Source of the DNA: Liolophura sinensis
Lineage: Eukaryota > Mollusca > Polyplacophora > Chitonida > Chitonidae
Reading direction: 5' to 3'
Assembly (NCBI RefSeq): GCF_032854445.1
Contig: NC_088300.1
Location: forward strand, 27,821,608 to 27,885,607
DNA length: 64,000 bases
Positions 22,501 to 34,219 of this stretch are shown piece by piece; the stretch's first letter is position 1; each line of letters starts with the position of its first letter. The position numbers were made by a program, and so were the translations under genes. Under the pieces are notes generated by a model that made no database searches, was not told where the DNA came from, and was given only the letters and a program-made list of their open reading frames with translations.

Positions 22501-22600
22501 TATATATTTATACATGTATGTACAGCTGTATTTCAAGCACTGATGTCCAGTTCTTTTTTGACAGGGAGATGACAGAGCTATTAGTAGGGAAGAATGAGGG
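16398..22600 (+). CDS. Unidentified multi-exon gene, probably helical-repeat (HEAT/ARM-like) protein, partial
   Basis: The best exons are 16398-16528, 19465-19608, 19969-20100, 20616-20768 and 22565-22600. A weaker one at 19004-19087 fits the phase of the first. Exons at 19465 (48 codons), 19969 (44 codons) and 20616 join in phase 0, each with a good acceptor and a GTGCAA, GTCAGA or GTGAGT donor. The peptide is amphipathic and helical (VFLAGMLMHVIAHVV, HIDLLLIIRFDEWKRR, YEVLRISLHICLSNAF), as in HEAT or armadillo arrays. This is inference from texture, not a domain match. The exon at 20616 has an in-frame TAA that a one-base change in an A-run would bypass. Neither end of the gene is seen here. 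I do not recognise the family. Confidence 0.55.
16838..16923 (+). CDS. Weak exon candidate
   Basis: After CCTTTCTTCCTAG the frame reads LRSVEILAIPGHMFLAFHKS and then ITQALRWK before TGA. The acceptor is good and the peptide looks coding. Its phase does not join the exon ending at 16528, and the only donor (CG|GTGGAA near 16916) is poor. Confidence 0.28.
19004..19087 (+). CDS. Weak exon candidate, phase-compatible with 16398-16528
   Basis: The frame EKDRGMYRSAHFLANVNMHT runs on to a TG|GTGTGT donor. It starts after GTGAAATAG with one base completing a codon, which is the phase left by the exon ending at 16528. The exit phase (2) does not match the exon at 19465, so either the donor is wrong or an exon is missing. 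Confidence 0.32.
19465..19608 (+). CDS. Exon of the 16.4-22.6 kb gene (48 codons)
   Basis: The acceptor is CTGTGCAATGAAAG and the donor AAGACAG|GTGCAA. It is open in one frame (LNKYKDRDVFLAGMLMHV...FDEWKRRQ), phase 0 at both ends, and joins the next exon cleanly. Confidence 0.6.
19969..20100 (+). CDS. Exon of the 16.4-22.6 kb gene (44 codons)
   Basis: The acceptor is GTGCCCTGCAG and the donor GATCAG|GTCAGA. The frame AFDCVGKLISFVAKSTF...ISNSLRLYDQ is the only open one. It is phase 0 at both ends. Confidence 0.7.
20616..20768 (+). CDS. Exon with apparent frameshift or premature stop
   Basis: The acceptor is TTTTCTGTACAG and the donor CATGTAG|GTGAGT. Phase 0 gives GKDTDQTDNLGKVQYEVLRI and continues to FIEETGSWKTWLS, then TAA at 20742-20744. 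No frame is open across the whole exon. A different frame is open from about 20730 to the donor and exits in phase 2, which is what the exon at 22565 needs. A one-base excess in the A4 run at 20727-20730 explains this. It may be an assembly error, a real indel or a true C-terminus. Confidence 0.55.
21459..21672 (+). repeat. SINE-B, near full-length
   Basis: It contains the hallmarks TTAATGACCCAG, CTTCCTCTCCGGCTGT, CAACCTGCAGATGG, CCCACCATAATGCTGG and TTGAGTACGGTGTAAAACAC, with an AAATAAATAA tail. The head is truncated before box A. Confidence 0.8.
22004..22150 (-). repeat. SINE-B 3' part, minus strand
   Basis: Read on the minus strand it gives the TACGGCGTAAAACAC tail motif followed by A-rich sequence. 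Upstream of that is a match to the CCATAATG region. Confidence 0.65.
22565..22600 (+). CDS. Micro-exon candidate (36 bp)
   Basis: The acceptor is CTTTTTTGACAG and the donor GAGG|GTGAGT. The only open frame is EMTELLVGKNEG, entered with one base completing the codon. This matches the phase-2 exit predicted for 20768 after frameshift correction. Confidence 0.4.
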
Positions 22601-23597
22601 GTGAGTTACCAATCAAGTTAAAGTTTATGTTTATTCCTTAAGTGGTCATGATTCCAGTGGTCAAGTTACGGCATTTATCATTTATTTCCAGTTTTGTTGA
22701 CAAGTGGGTTAAAACTGGTTTAATTACACAAGACCTTTACAGATGTTTAGGTTGTCTCATTGATGTATAATTCTAATGTATTTATTTTTAATTGTTTTTT
22801 TAGCTGTTGTATGTTTTTGTGTTGAATAATGGATAATGATTAATGGCTGGTAATGACATGTATTACATGTACAAGGTTTTGCAACTGCTTGTTATAGAGG
22901 GATTGCAAGACCTACTTCTGGTAGCCATATTGGAGTACTGTAGCTGTAGCAGCCCATGTTAATAGGACTTCAGTATGGCTACCTTGCTATTGTCCTGCTA
23001 AGGTCATAACGTCATGTGCAACCCCTTTATATGTTGACATTATGAGGTAGTAAGTGCATGCATGTCCCCCCACCCAATTTTTTCACACTTTCAGGCAAGT
23101 GATTTAGTTTGAGAAGACAAGACACAAAACATTGAATTAATTAAGGTTGCTTATACATTTGCACATTTGTTTTATTTGACCTAAGATGGATAAGTTTTAA
23201 TACATGTATATGCATTTGAAGAAGTAAGACAGCACCAAAGCTTCTGTGTGTTTTAATAAGAATTTACTCATCAGGATTAGGTTTGCTGAAAACCATAATT
23301 CTTACAGTTTTACAGAAAAGCCAGTTTGTGCTTTATCCAGGAATGTTAGAAGACAGTACTGGTTTGTACAGTTTGTTTAATCAGACATATAGGCTTGGTT
23401 TCCTTTGTATTAAAATTAACAAAGAGGTGCTTTATGAGGATTACCACAGCCACTTGCTCCCTTTTTGTGAACATTTTTGAACTGAGTACAGGTATTTGTA
23501 AAAAAAAACTCGATATTCTTAGAAATTCACTTCATTCTGATTCTTATTTTATTAAGTCATGACAGATATTTGAACTGATTACTTTTTTATGCACTAG

Positions 23598-23684
23598 GAG
23601 GTGACAAAGGTCATTGTCAGTGATGAGTTTGCTGAACTAACCAAACAAAAGTTATCTGTTGTTTGTATTTGTTTGAAAAGGAGC
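23598..23684 (+). CDS. Weak exon candidate
   Basis: After TTATGCACTAG the frame EVTKVIVSDEFAELTKQK is open (phase 0), and the two other frames stop early. No good donor precedes the TAG. It could be part of the gene described at 16398-22600 or chance. Confidence 0.28.
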
Positions 23685-24874
23685 ATGAAGCATTAGCCCC
23701 CACCCTGCTCCACCCCACTAATATGATAACAGATGGGTACAGGTGGAGAAAGTTTGGAATAGGTAGCGAAACAAAATTTTCTGTCAAAAGGGAAGGGATG
23801 CAAAAAATGATATTTCAACCCCTGCATGATGCAGTATTCAGAATACATCAGATTGATGTTCTCACCGATTTTGCAATCGTTACACTGGTGTAAATTATTC
23901 ATTTTTATCACATTGTGATATACAAGAATGTGAAAAATGACACAGTTCCTCTTTCTACTAAGGATAATTGTTGTGACTGATTTACTTAGAGGGTAATGAA
24001 GGTGTAATGATGCGAATCCATCAGCTTAAATTTACCTGGTACAAAAATAGATGAGTGCACATCTACTGTATTGTGACGACATTTCCATGGGGTGACAAGG
24101 TGCAGATTCTGGACTGGAATCTGTGTCATTAGGGTAGTTCTAAAGCAGTTCATAACTTTGTCATCAAACTGACACCTGTATTAAAGACTAGTCCATCAGA
24201 GGGATTGGGATTGTGCATTCTTTTACCTTCGTCATTAACTAACAAGCCTCCATTTCACATCATTTGTTACAATTTATGTCCTAAAAACACTAATTAGGGA
24301 TGTTAGCTGTAAATGTAAATGGACTTCTTTATCCCATGGATCAAAATCTAGAACTTTATTTTTTTTCAGTCAGACATTCCAGTGGAAGTTTTTCAGTACT
24401 TGGATCCATTGTTTTCTGGAGTGTGACATTCCTATGGAGAGTTATGAGATACTCACATCATTTTTTTGTTGACTGGTACCTTGTTAGTCTTAACAGCAGG
24501 TTTGTCACAAAGGAAGATATAATTTACTCTTCTGTTGTTCAGTGTGCTATTAGTAATGTTTTTGTTGATGTTTTTATTGAATGTATACTATTATATTTCA
24601 TTACATGTTTTGATTAGATTGTTAATTTTTTTAAATACATATTTCTTCTGAAGTGATCTTTTGAAATTTAAGATAAGACATCCTGAAAAGCCTTGAACTA
24701 TGTATAGACTGATTCGCTAATTATCAATTTGAAAACCAAGTGATTAGCCAAAAAATGCTCAAACAAATATACGTGCATGTTAAAGTTTTTATGTAAAACT
24801 CAACTTACTTGAGGCTATACTCAAACCAGCAGATGTGATTTCTGACTGGGGGTTATCTGGGGCAATATTATATT

Positions 24875-24989
24875 TGATCTAGTGATGATGTGAATGATTC
24901 ATTGATAGTCCTTATGCCTGTGTGCCAAATGTATAATTTTTCAGCTCTATAACAGACCTCATGCCATGTCGAAGTTTTCTTTCTCATGT
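24875..24989 (+). repeat. Dispersed repeat, unclassified, copy 2
   Basis: Similar to 13802-13917 (GATCTAGTGATGATGTGAAT at the start, TTTCTTTCTCATG at the end), in the same orientation. Confidence 0.7.
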
Positions 24990-25658
24990 AATACTTAGTA
25001 AAATTTAAACAAGTTTGATTGTCTGGTGTATGAATATTATTCACCCTTTATGGGTACCTCAGGGTATTATGGACTACAGATTTACACCCCATTCTATCAG
25101 TCCTTCAATCCATTGGTCTGTGTTTTTGCCTGTCACATTGCAATGAAATGCAGAGGCCAAGAACAACTGTATGGCCACTTTTGACCTGTTTTGAATATTA
25201 AAACTTTCCTGATTTTTTATCAGAACATTTTATGGTATTGAATTGAAATTTGATATGTGTCTTCACCATAGCAATTGTTATAGATCAGATGTGTTCTTTT
25301 TGTTTCTTGTCCACCAATTTATGACCGTTGTTGTTGTGTTTTAGACATCTTCATGTATGTTTAAAGGCAAATGAAATATTAAATCAAAGTATACATCAGA
25401 TGAAAGACCACGAAAAAACTGTCCAAGAAAAATGGTTTAATTTATTTTTTTTAGAACTTTTCCAGTGTGTCAAACAGACTAAAAACATCAGATTCTAGAG
25501 GGTATCAGTGACATCAAAACCATAGTTTGCTTGAAATAACTTGCCTCAAGGTCCATTTGATGAATCTGTCGATGAATCTGTATGTATATGCATTTTTAAT
25601 GGTGAAATCTAGATGTCTTGGGTATTAAAGTGGCAAAAAAACCTGATGTCACCATAGA

Positions 25659-26021
25659 GTGAGTGAGTGCTTGGGGTTTAACGTCGTTCTCAACAATTTT
25701 TCAGTCATATGACGACGAAGGAATCATTAGGGTGCATGTACGTGTAATACATCAGGCTATCCTTGTTGCAGGACGGATTTCCACCGCTCTTTTATTTAGT
25801 GCTGCCTCACTGAGACGACTTACCGAAGACAAGCAAGCCGCCCCGCCCGAGCCATTATACTGATACGGGTCAACCAGTCGTTGCACTATCCCCTTCATGT
25901 TGAACGCCAAGCGAGGAAGTTACAACTTACAAGTCTTAGGTGTGACTTGATCAAGGATTGATCCTGGATCTATCGGTCCCGAAGCGGACACTCTACCAAC
26001 TGTGCTATCCGGGTCGGTGAT
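25659..26021 (-). mobile_element. SINE-A, full-length, inverted, with target-site duplication
   Basis: On the minus strand it has the tRNA-like head (GATAGCACAGTTGGTAGAG), the shared body and the GACGTTAAACCCCAAGCACT tail followed by CACTCACTC. GATGTCACCATAGA occurs at both edges (25645-25658 and 26022-26035), a perfect 14-bp target-site duplication. This supports LINE-mediated insertion. Confidence 0.9.
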
Positions 26022-27295
26022 GATGTCACCATAGAATGTAAACTTTAAAATGTATTGTACTAGGTTGAAAAAATTCTAAAAAAAATTATCAAACTATGTA
26101 TATGGACTCCTGTTGCTAACATTTACATTTTATGCGTAGATATCTTCCTAACACCTCTCAAAGCACCTCTCTAAAATCAGTAGAGATTGCAGAATCTGGA
26201 AAAATGCTCAACATTGTCATGGATGAAATTTTATGTCATTTAGAGTATATGTTGCAGAACGAATTATTCCAGAAAGTTTGTTTTATGTTGAACATCGCTT
26301 GGGATTGGGAGCTATTTTCCCATCATGATAGCAAGTACAAATATAAATAATATTTAAGTAATCATGCACCACTTCCATATTTAATCTTTGACCTCACACA
26401 ATGCTCTGGTTTATATGCTCCAATAATAAACCAGTCCATTTCTCTGGTTCATAAGAGAAGGATTTACACTTCAGCTTGTTTGTGAACATTTTTATCCTGA
26501 AACAATAGTGTGCCTATATTCTGTGTGAAGTCACAGCACTTCGCTAAAAGAACAATAATAGCATGCATGATAGAGATGTGTTCTTTTTTTTTTTCTTTTG
26601 AGGGAAACATGTTGAGTTAAGCTATGAAGACCTGCAGTCCAGTGCATTAGCCTGGATTCTATTTTAGCCTCTGTCATTGTTATACAGGCTATTCTGTGTT
26701 GATCCCATCAGTTATCTTTAAATATCTGAATACATGAATAAGATTTCCTGAGCATTGACACCCAGAGCTGCTGTTTTTTAATAACGAGGTGCCAAAGGAC
26801 AGCTCATATCTTAAGGCCCAGATATGATGCCTGCATCTCAGATGTGGGCTTGTTGACCCCTGACTCATTTTACCTTGAGTACATACCTGTGCTGTACAGG
26901 TGTGACACTCTTAAGTGTTGTTGATTACAGCATCCCACCCTTGTTGTCTTGAGTAGGAAGTATGAGTCCCTATCAGGGCAGAAACCATTGTGAAGTCCAC
27001 TAGCCAGAAGCAAGGTAAATCACCAGTCTCATTTGTTACTGATATCATAGAAATGTACATTAAAAAGTACACCGTTGCTTGAATCAGTTGTCTGCGTATT
27101 CAAGCAGGATGTCTCCTTATAAAAGATGAAAGGCAAACTGCTTAGCGAATTGAATTTGGCAACTTTGAAGCAGTAACTTGAGTCTAAAAATAACTTGTGT
27201 CTTTAAAATTACATCCGTTATTTGTATTGTTGTATATAAAAGGATATTTAAAATAGGTAGATTAAATGATATGTTAATTTATTGCCCTCCTAATA

Positions 27296-27481
27296 TCTTG
27301 GTCGGTCAAGCTCATGCTGGCTTCCTCTCTGGTCACAGGTAGGAAGGTCTGCCAGCAACCTGCGGATGGTCGTGAATTTTCCCTGAGCTCATCTGTTTCC
27401 TATCAGCAGAATGCTGGTTGCCTTCAAAGAGAAGAAATACTTTTGGGAATTTTAGTATGATCAATTAAATAAATAAAATAA
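27296..27481 (+). repeat. SINE-B, degenerate
   Basis: AGCTCATGCTGGCTTCCTCT and CAACCTGCGGATGGTCGTG are kept. The CCATAATG and tail parts are degraded (GATCAATTAAATAAATAAA). Confidence 0.6.
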
Positions 27482-27654
27482 TTTCTTGATCATTTTCAGT
27501 GTTATGCTGTACAAATATGTGCTCATGCAGTGTTACCTGTTAATGAGAAACCTTTCTTGCCTAAAGTAAATCAGACCAATCCTGTGCATATTCTGTTGTT
27601 CATTCCTGCTGTTCTGGAATGACAATGTGTGGGAAGACTGGTAAATCTTATATT

Positions 27655-27850
27655 TATTTATTTATTTGACTATTCTCAGTACTCAATACACTATACTCAA
27701 GAATATTTCACTTATATGACGGCAACCAGCAGTATAGTGGGAGGAACAGGGAAGAGTTCGGGGGAGCCCACAACCATCCCATGTACAGCCGGAGAGGAAG
27801 CCAGCATGAGTTGGACTTGAACTCACGGCTATCGCATTTGTAAGAGGCTT
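27655..27850 (-). repeat. SINE-B, minus strand
   Basis: On the minus strand it shows the sequence for the B-box-like GTGAGTTCAAGTCC, AACTCATGCTGGCTTCCTCT and TATACTGCTGG, with the A-rich tail at 27655. It is diverged from the copy at 37798. Confidence 0.6.
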
Positions 27851-28479
27851 CTTTGTCATTAACAATCATTAGGGGACAATCTGGCTTGGACAACTGTCAA
27901 TTTAGACAATTAAAAAGTTGTGTTAATTTATCTTTGCTTTGAATGCAGCATTTCTCTAGTAGAAATCTCAGTATTTTAATATTCCGAATTTGTGCATGAT
28001 GATGGTGTTTCCCAGTACAATTAAATGTTCTGCTTGAAAAATATTTCAAGAAATTTTTCATGTGTTTGAAGTGTTATTGACGTCAAAGTGGCCTTGGTAT
28101 GTGTTACTGATTTGTTCTGGACAAAGCTTTGAAACACTGCATGAAAATATGCGTGGTTGTTTACCCTTGAGTGGTTATGAGGTATTATTTATGATAAGGA
28201 CAATAATCATAGATCAGTCGTTGGCGAGGGTTGATGTCTTGCAAATACACTTGTCATTGGGACAGCTTTTTCTGAGGTTGACTGAGAGTGTTTTGCGATG
28301 AAGGGGGAAACTTAAAAGCTCTCTTTGTGTTCATTTCCTGAAAGTATGACGTATTCCAAAAGAGATAGTTCACTGATGAGTTGTTACTTTATGTCACATT
28401 ATACAGTCATTAGGTGAGAGTAATGGACATGGGGTTATAAAGTCAGGTGTGTGCTTGATGTAGGATGGGCACATAGAGA

Positions 28480-29016
28480 GGCTGTATGCACAAGTGACTG
28501 GAGAAGAGTGTAATTAACACAGGTCCGATCAGCTCACTACGCATTCCAGTACGCACAGTTTGGGAATTCAAGGAACTACAACTGGTTCGACGCAGTCGCC
28601 TCACTTCCCTCATTGTCTCTCGGCAAATTGGGCTTGCCTAATGCAGGTGAAAATGCCATCAAGGCGCGTATAAAGCTGTGCTTAAAGCAGTTAAATCCAT
28701 CGCTCTATTCATCTTCATGGTTCAGGAACTCCGCAGTTGAATTAACAACATTCCAGGACGTATCAGTTTGAAGGTGCTGGACGGTAAACGGATATGCTGA
28801 GAGGTTAGTTACCAGGCTAGCCTGCCGCATTCACTGATCTTACACAACAGCTCTACCGTTCTTGTTTGTTAAAGGTAAATACTCTGAGATCTGAGCCAGA
28901 CATGCGGCGCAAGTAGACAGATACCTGAACAAAATATCATCAACTGTGGACAGCCTGTAGCAGTGGCCCTCAGACAGACTTTTCCATTGTATCAGTTTTA
29001 CTGTCCACAAATCACC
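28480..29016 (+). promoter_or_regulatory. Promoter / 5' UTR-like region
   Basis: This stretch is richer in GC and CpG than its surroundings. It precedes an ATG with a strong Kozak context whose short coding exon ends at a consensus donor. A second donor-like site (TTAAAG|GTAAAT) lies near 28874, so an untranslated first exon is possible. No TATA box is clear. Confidence 0.35.
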
Positions 29017-29036
29017 ATGGATCAGCAATGTGTCAG
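29017..29036 (+). CDS. Possible first coding exon (MDQQCV...)
   Basis: ATCACCATGG is an excellent start context. Six codons plus two bases are followed by CAG|GTGAGT, a consensus donor, leaving phase 2. The exon at 45004 starts with one base in phase, so the two could be joined, but intermediate exons are likely. The product is unknown. Confidence 0.35.
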
Positions 29037-32000
29037 GTGAGTAGCACCTTTTTTTTAATATCTTTTCCTTTAATTGTGTCTTATCATACTTTTGATGAAT
29101 GAATTGAATGGCAAGAATTGTGATATTTGTATTAAGACTTGTAGATCTATTCAAAATATAAAGCATAAGTCTATGTTGATAACATCTTCCAGTTGTTCTT
29201 TGAGGTAACATTTTGATACACATGTAAATACTACTTCTGTTATCAAACATAATTAATATCCATAGATATTTAAAGAGAAAGTTAAGTTGTTTTCAACATA
29301 ACCTTGTTACATTTGTATTAACCTTTACTTTTAATGGCCACTGAAGGAAGTTAAAGGGGAAAATTTATGATCTCACTTTTGTCCCCATTTGATATTAAGT
29401 ATACCTTATGTAGCCTTGCTTTTAAAATGGAGTAGCTAGCTGGGAAGTTAAGTGTAGTCATACGTGAAGCTGACAAGGCTATTATGAGTGGTGATAAAGT
29501 GATGGTTGACTGGGCATGTGGGTGACTCTGAGTGTATGTCGTGAGATAAAGCTGAGGATGCCTGCAATACAGCTTTAACAGAACTGAGTATGTGGTGTAG
29601 TTTGAATACTGAATGGAAAACGAGAGCTGTCATATAGCCAATCAGTGCAACTATTGTATCCTTAAGTCTCCACTCATGATACACAAGTGCAGCCTTGCTA
29701 CATTGTTTTATGCCTCATATTAAGGGAACTATTTCATGTGGGCTTGCATGAATTCTTCTTGTATTACTCTCATGATTTCTTACATATTTGTGTTCAAATC
29801 TATTGTAGTTTATTAATTATCATAGTTTGGTGAGGCGAATTTGTTGGAAAATATCAACATTACACTGCGTTCAACCAAAATCTGATTACATACATATATT
29901 CTTTCAGATTCCATGTTCATCTTCAGCTTGTATATCATGTTTTCTTAGTCACTGAATGATTAACCATATTTGGCATTTATGGTTGTCAGTTTAATATTAG
30001 ATGTTACGTTTAATTGTTGATGTGCTGTTAACCTGAGAAATGTTATGCTTTGAAATGTAAAGATCAAAGATGTGAAAAGTGGGCTAAACTTTTTTGCAAA
30101 TTTGAGAGAAATTAATTAAATTGAAGAAAGTTACAAGGGAAGGTGTATACGCTTTGTTTATCATGATAAGAAGATGATTTATAGCTAGTCTTCAGAGTTT
30201 TCTTCACTACATTTTCACAGATCAGTTACCTTGAAATGATGCTTTGTAAAACTTTTCATGAATGCAAGATTTGATATGAACGCTATAATGGGCAAAAGAT
30301 ACCAAATAAAAATCTCTGTTGTTGCTAACTGTGAGAAATGTAAACTGTGGAAAACTATTTATGGGCTAAGCTTTTGTTAATTGTGATAATAACGCTAACA
30401 CAAAAAAGTGTATGTTTTGTGTGTTGTTTAATATTACATTAACATTAAATTAGGACAAGCAGCTAGGGTGTGTTTGCTTATATGTTTTTAGCTTAGCCTG
30501 AGAGAAAAGTAAGGATATGTATTTGGAGTAGATTAATAAGCTGTACAGGGTCATCTAAGGACAGAGGCTGTGGGAAGATGTCAGGTTTTATTGTGTTTTT
30601 AAATATCGGGGTGGTCTTACCAGGTCTGTGCACATATTTCCTTCCCTGCTTTACAACCCCACCTCTCCATCCCGTGACCAACAAATCCTTTCCCACACAA
30701 GTGGTCACCTAGTCCATGCATTCAAGTTCCACTGATTATATACTAATACCTTTTGAGCATTTCAAACTCTCTGTTCAAATTTCAGTGAATTACTGTGCAT
30801 TACAAATATTGGATAGATGTACACTGTACATATGTTGTTAAAAGTTTGCATACATGACCTCAGATGCAAAAATGACTCTTCTTAAGAAAAGAAAAAAAAT
30901 CTTTATTTGTAATTAAAGTGGTTTTCGGTCCAGCATAACCTAACAGACGTTTTTCATCAATTTTAAAGAAGACGAATATTGCCCACATGCAGTTTTGCTT
31001 TGTTTTTCATTATTTTATTTTGTTGGGATTCAAATGGTAGACCTATCATTATTGAACCAGGTAGTTCTTTGTTGTCCTGCAAATCTAATCTTCCATTATA
31101 ACAATGTTTTTACACTGTTATGATATTTACAAATTGCTGAATATTGACAACTTGAAATCAACTTATTAAATACATTCATTCCAAGCTGAAATTCAAGTAA
31201 TGTGTACCTAATGTGACTTTTCTAAAAGTTTGTAACTGCAACAAATAAGGTCTGTAAGTTTGTTTTTCTGTCTTCTCTCTCTGTTGCTGACATTGTTGAC
31301 AACCTATCTTTTATGATACCAGCCATTCATATAATGAGGTGCCTGATGTGTTTGATAACAAATTGGTCTTCAGTATTTTTCTCATTTGTTTTTTTTTTAG
31401 GAAAAAAGGGTGTTTGAAAATATTTTTGCTTGATGGGTATTTGGGACTACATCTTTGTATATATAGTCTTAATAATAAGAAAAGTAAAATAATGTTTTAC
31501 ATAAGGGGGAGATGCATGCAAATAAATTTATTTGAATGTAAATTTGTTCTTTATATCCAAAATTACGATTTGTTCTGAATTATGATACTATTTATGAGTA
31601 TATTAAAAATGAAAATATGATCAAAATCCATGTTGAACACATTTGTTAGCAGAAAAGATCAACTTCTAGTACAAATATATTTATTAAATATGTTTTTTCA
31701 TCACTATTTATAACATTATTATGCAAAGACAGTATATAATGTACCAAGAAGAGATCCCAAAAACAAATTTTTCTTTTTGTGTTTAAAAAAAATTGGAACA
31801 AAATATTGGAGACCATATTTACAACTAACTTTTCACTGTCTTTCATCCAAATTTTATGTAATTTTTAAGTTTTCTCCACCTTTACACAGCTACATATAGT
31901 TATTGTCTCAGTTCAGAAAACTTACACATGCACTTTCATAACATAGATATACATTGTGACTGTATGTGTTGTCAGTAGCCGGTTCCGGATGTAATCAACT

Positions 32001-34219
32001 CTAACCTCCCTCTAAAGAACACTACTCTGACATGAGCACTCCCTCGTTTCACACATTCCTCGTGAAGATGACATTTCACTGGAGAGAAGTGAGAGTTTTT
32101 TAAGCAGAACTACCTATTCTGCACAAGATGTTTTGTCCACGTAGCAGATACAACACTTAGGGGGCACCCAAGGATTGGTCTAAACTTGTTGAATGAAGTG
32201 GTTTGTCTGGATGAAGCTATCAGCTAATGCAGATACATTGATCATAGAAGCTTTCCTCCTCCCCTCCCCAACCAGTATCACTAATTAATCATATTTTGTT
32301 AATCTTTCATCATTTCATTATCACTTCACATCTACCTTTTTTAAGGTTCTACGATTATTATTATAGTTGTAGTTTGTTGCGGGAGTCTAGACTTCTGATA
32401 GATGGGACATTTTTTTGGAACCTGTTTGGAACCATAAAGGGTGCTTTGGGAGTATAATTCTGCATTGACAGCATAAATCAAATGATAACGGTGCATAAGA
32501 TAGATGCACATCATTGTTTTCTCAATAGTGCGTGATTTTAAAGTTCTCCATTTCATTTAAGATCAAGTTTGAAAAAAAAATGTGATTCTTTTGATGTAGA
32601 TGTCTGGAGAAATACATCTTGTGTTGTCTTTAGATTTTATCTTGATGCCATTATTTTGTTTAATTAATATAATCAAAGGAGGTCCTTATAAAATTTATAT
32701 TTGAATTATAAATCATAAATTAATTAATGCAGATATAACTATCCCTCATAATGATAATACAGCTCACGACGTTAAACCCCAAGCACTCACTCACTCACTC
32801 CAATAATACAGCACAGTGAATGAAAAAATTTAATGCAGAAACTTTAATGCAGAAAAAATCCTATGAATTCTATTATTAACACTGTTCCTTATGCTTGACA
32901 TTTATATTATGCAAGTGAATTGAAGATGGTCATAAAAACAAAGCACAAGAGTGTCAGGCAACCTTGTGTATGAATGCAGCTGTCAAGATAAAGTTGTAAT
33001 TATTATAATGTCATTATCACTGGTTATGGGGGGAAGGCGTATCATCCTGACCTGCCTTTTTGTCTCTGTGGATGGTGATGTAGTGCTTCCCCCGAGCGCT
33101 AACCCCTAGATAATAGTTGTTACAACATTGATTGCTGTGTGTTTTTAAAAACTTGTAATATGTGATTATTGTGCACGCACCTGTGTGTCAGCGCCTGTAG
33201 CTTATTACATCAGTCAGCCAAGTCAGATGTGAGATATAGGTGGTCTTTGGTGCTCAGGTGGTAATTTGCGCAGCCTCACCTTAGTTTAAAACCATTTGTT
33301 TTCCACCAGTATGGCAGGCATACATGTATCTGTAACTTACTTCAGGTTGGCAGTTTTCTCCTGGCACTCTGGTTTCCTCCTGTCACTCACCTCACGGAAA
33401 CTATGAAATGTTAATAATATCCTTAATAGGTATCTAATTTGAACAAAAATTTTTCCGGTCATAGAAGCTAACTATTAAATGCTATTTCTGCTAAATACTG
33501 TGTTTTTTCTTTCACGGGGAAGTAATGTAGAATCCTGTTTTGCAATGTGCGCTATAAGAATGCGAACAGGAACCAAACCTTCACGGTTAGTTTCACCATG
33601 GTTTACCACACAATCAAAACCTCCAAATGTATGTAGAAAATGTTTCTGCCAGGATGCTTTTAAGTCTCATTTAAGTGTAGATCTCTTTTTTTTGTGATTG
33701 TACACATTTTTTCTTGGAGAATAATTTCTATGGCTCTTTGTCTTTTTGTGATTGTAGGCATTTCTTCTTAAACTTCTTAAAGTTGTGTTCAGTTTTCAAT
33801 TACTTTTCTGTTGCTTAATCAGCTTTATTTTTGTCCTATCTTGTATCTCCAGTGCTCCATGCCAGTTCCAAGTGTAACTTAATTAATCTGACCTAATCCA
33901 GAATTAAAGGAAGCAATTTCGTTTTGTATGGGAGCTCAACTCAGTGATCAGTCTGTCTACACCTTGGGTTGGGTTGAAGATATTCTTTTGTTAAACTGGT
34001 AATACAAACACCATATTGATATACGAGCATCATTTATATAAATAGGTATAGCTCTTCACAAGGTTTTCCATAAAAGTTGAAAGGTTACTGAGAATCACTT
34101 CATCTGTTATTTGTCTTGAACAATATGACTGCTCATGTGTATATTTTGTGATATATGACTCTATATCTTGGATGATTTGACCAACATTTTTGGACGATTT
34201 GACCTGTATCCATATTATT
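29037..34219. other. Long intron or intergenic stretch
   Basis: AT-rich and mostly featureless apart from a very short SINE-A insertion at 32764. An open run after an acceptor near 31327 (EVPDVFDNKLVFS) has no usable donor. I see no supported exon. Confidence 0.4.
32764..32802 (+). mobile_element. Extremely truncated SINE-A insertion (39 bp) with target-site duplication
   Basis: Only the SINE-A 3' end (CGACGTTAAACCCCAAGCAC plus CTCACT repeats) is present. ATAATACAGC flanks it on both sides (32754-32763 and 32803-32812), a perfect 10-bp duplication. This is a bona fide 5'-truncated retroposition event. Confidence 0.85.

Larger units (their letters stand above)
22601..28480. other. Intron or intergenic sequence, repeat-rich
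   Basis: It contains SINE-A and SINE-B copies and the second dispersed-repeat copy. An open stretch at 26140-26350 (QSTSLKSVEIAESGKMLNIV...) follows TATGCGTAG but has no convincing donor. I see no other supported coding sequence. Confidence 0.35.

Noticed and set aside
26938-27012. Segment between a TTGAGTAG acceptor and an AAG|GTAAAT donor as a coding exon
   Set aside because: All three frames contain stops, so at best it is an untranslated exon.
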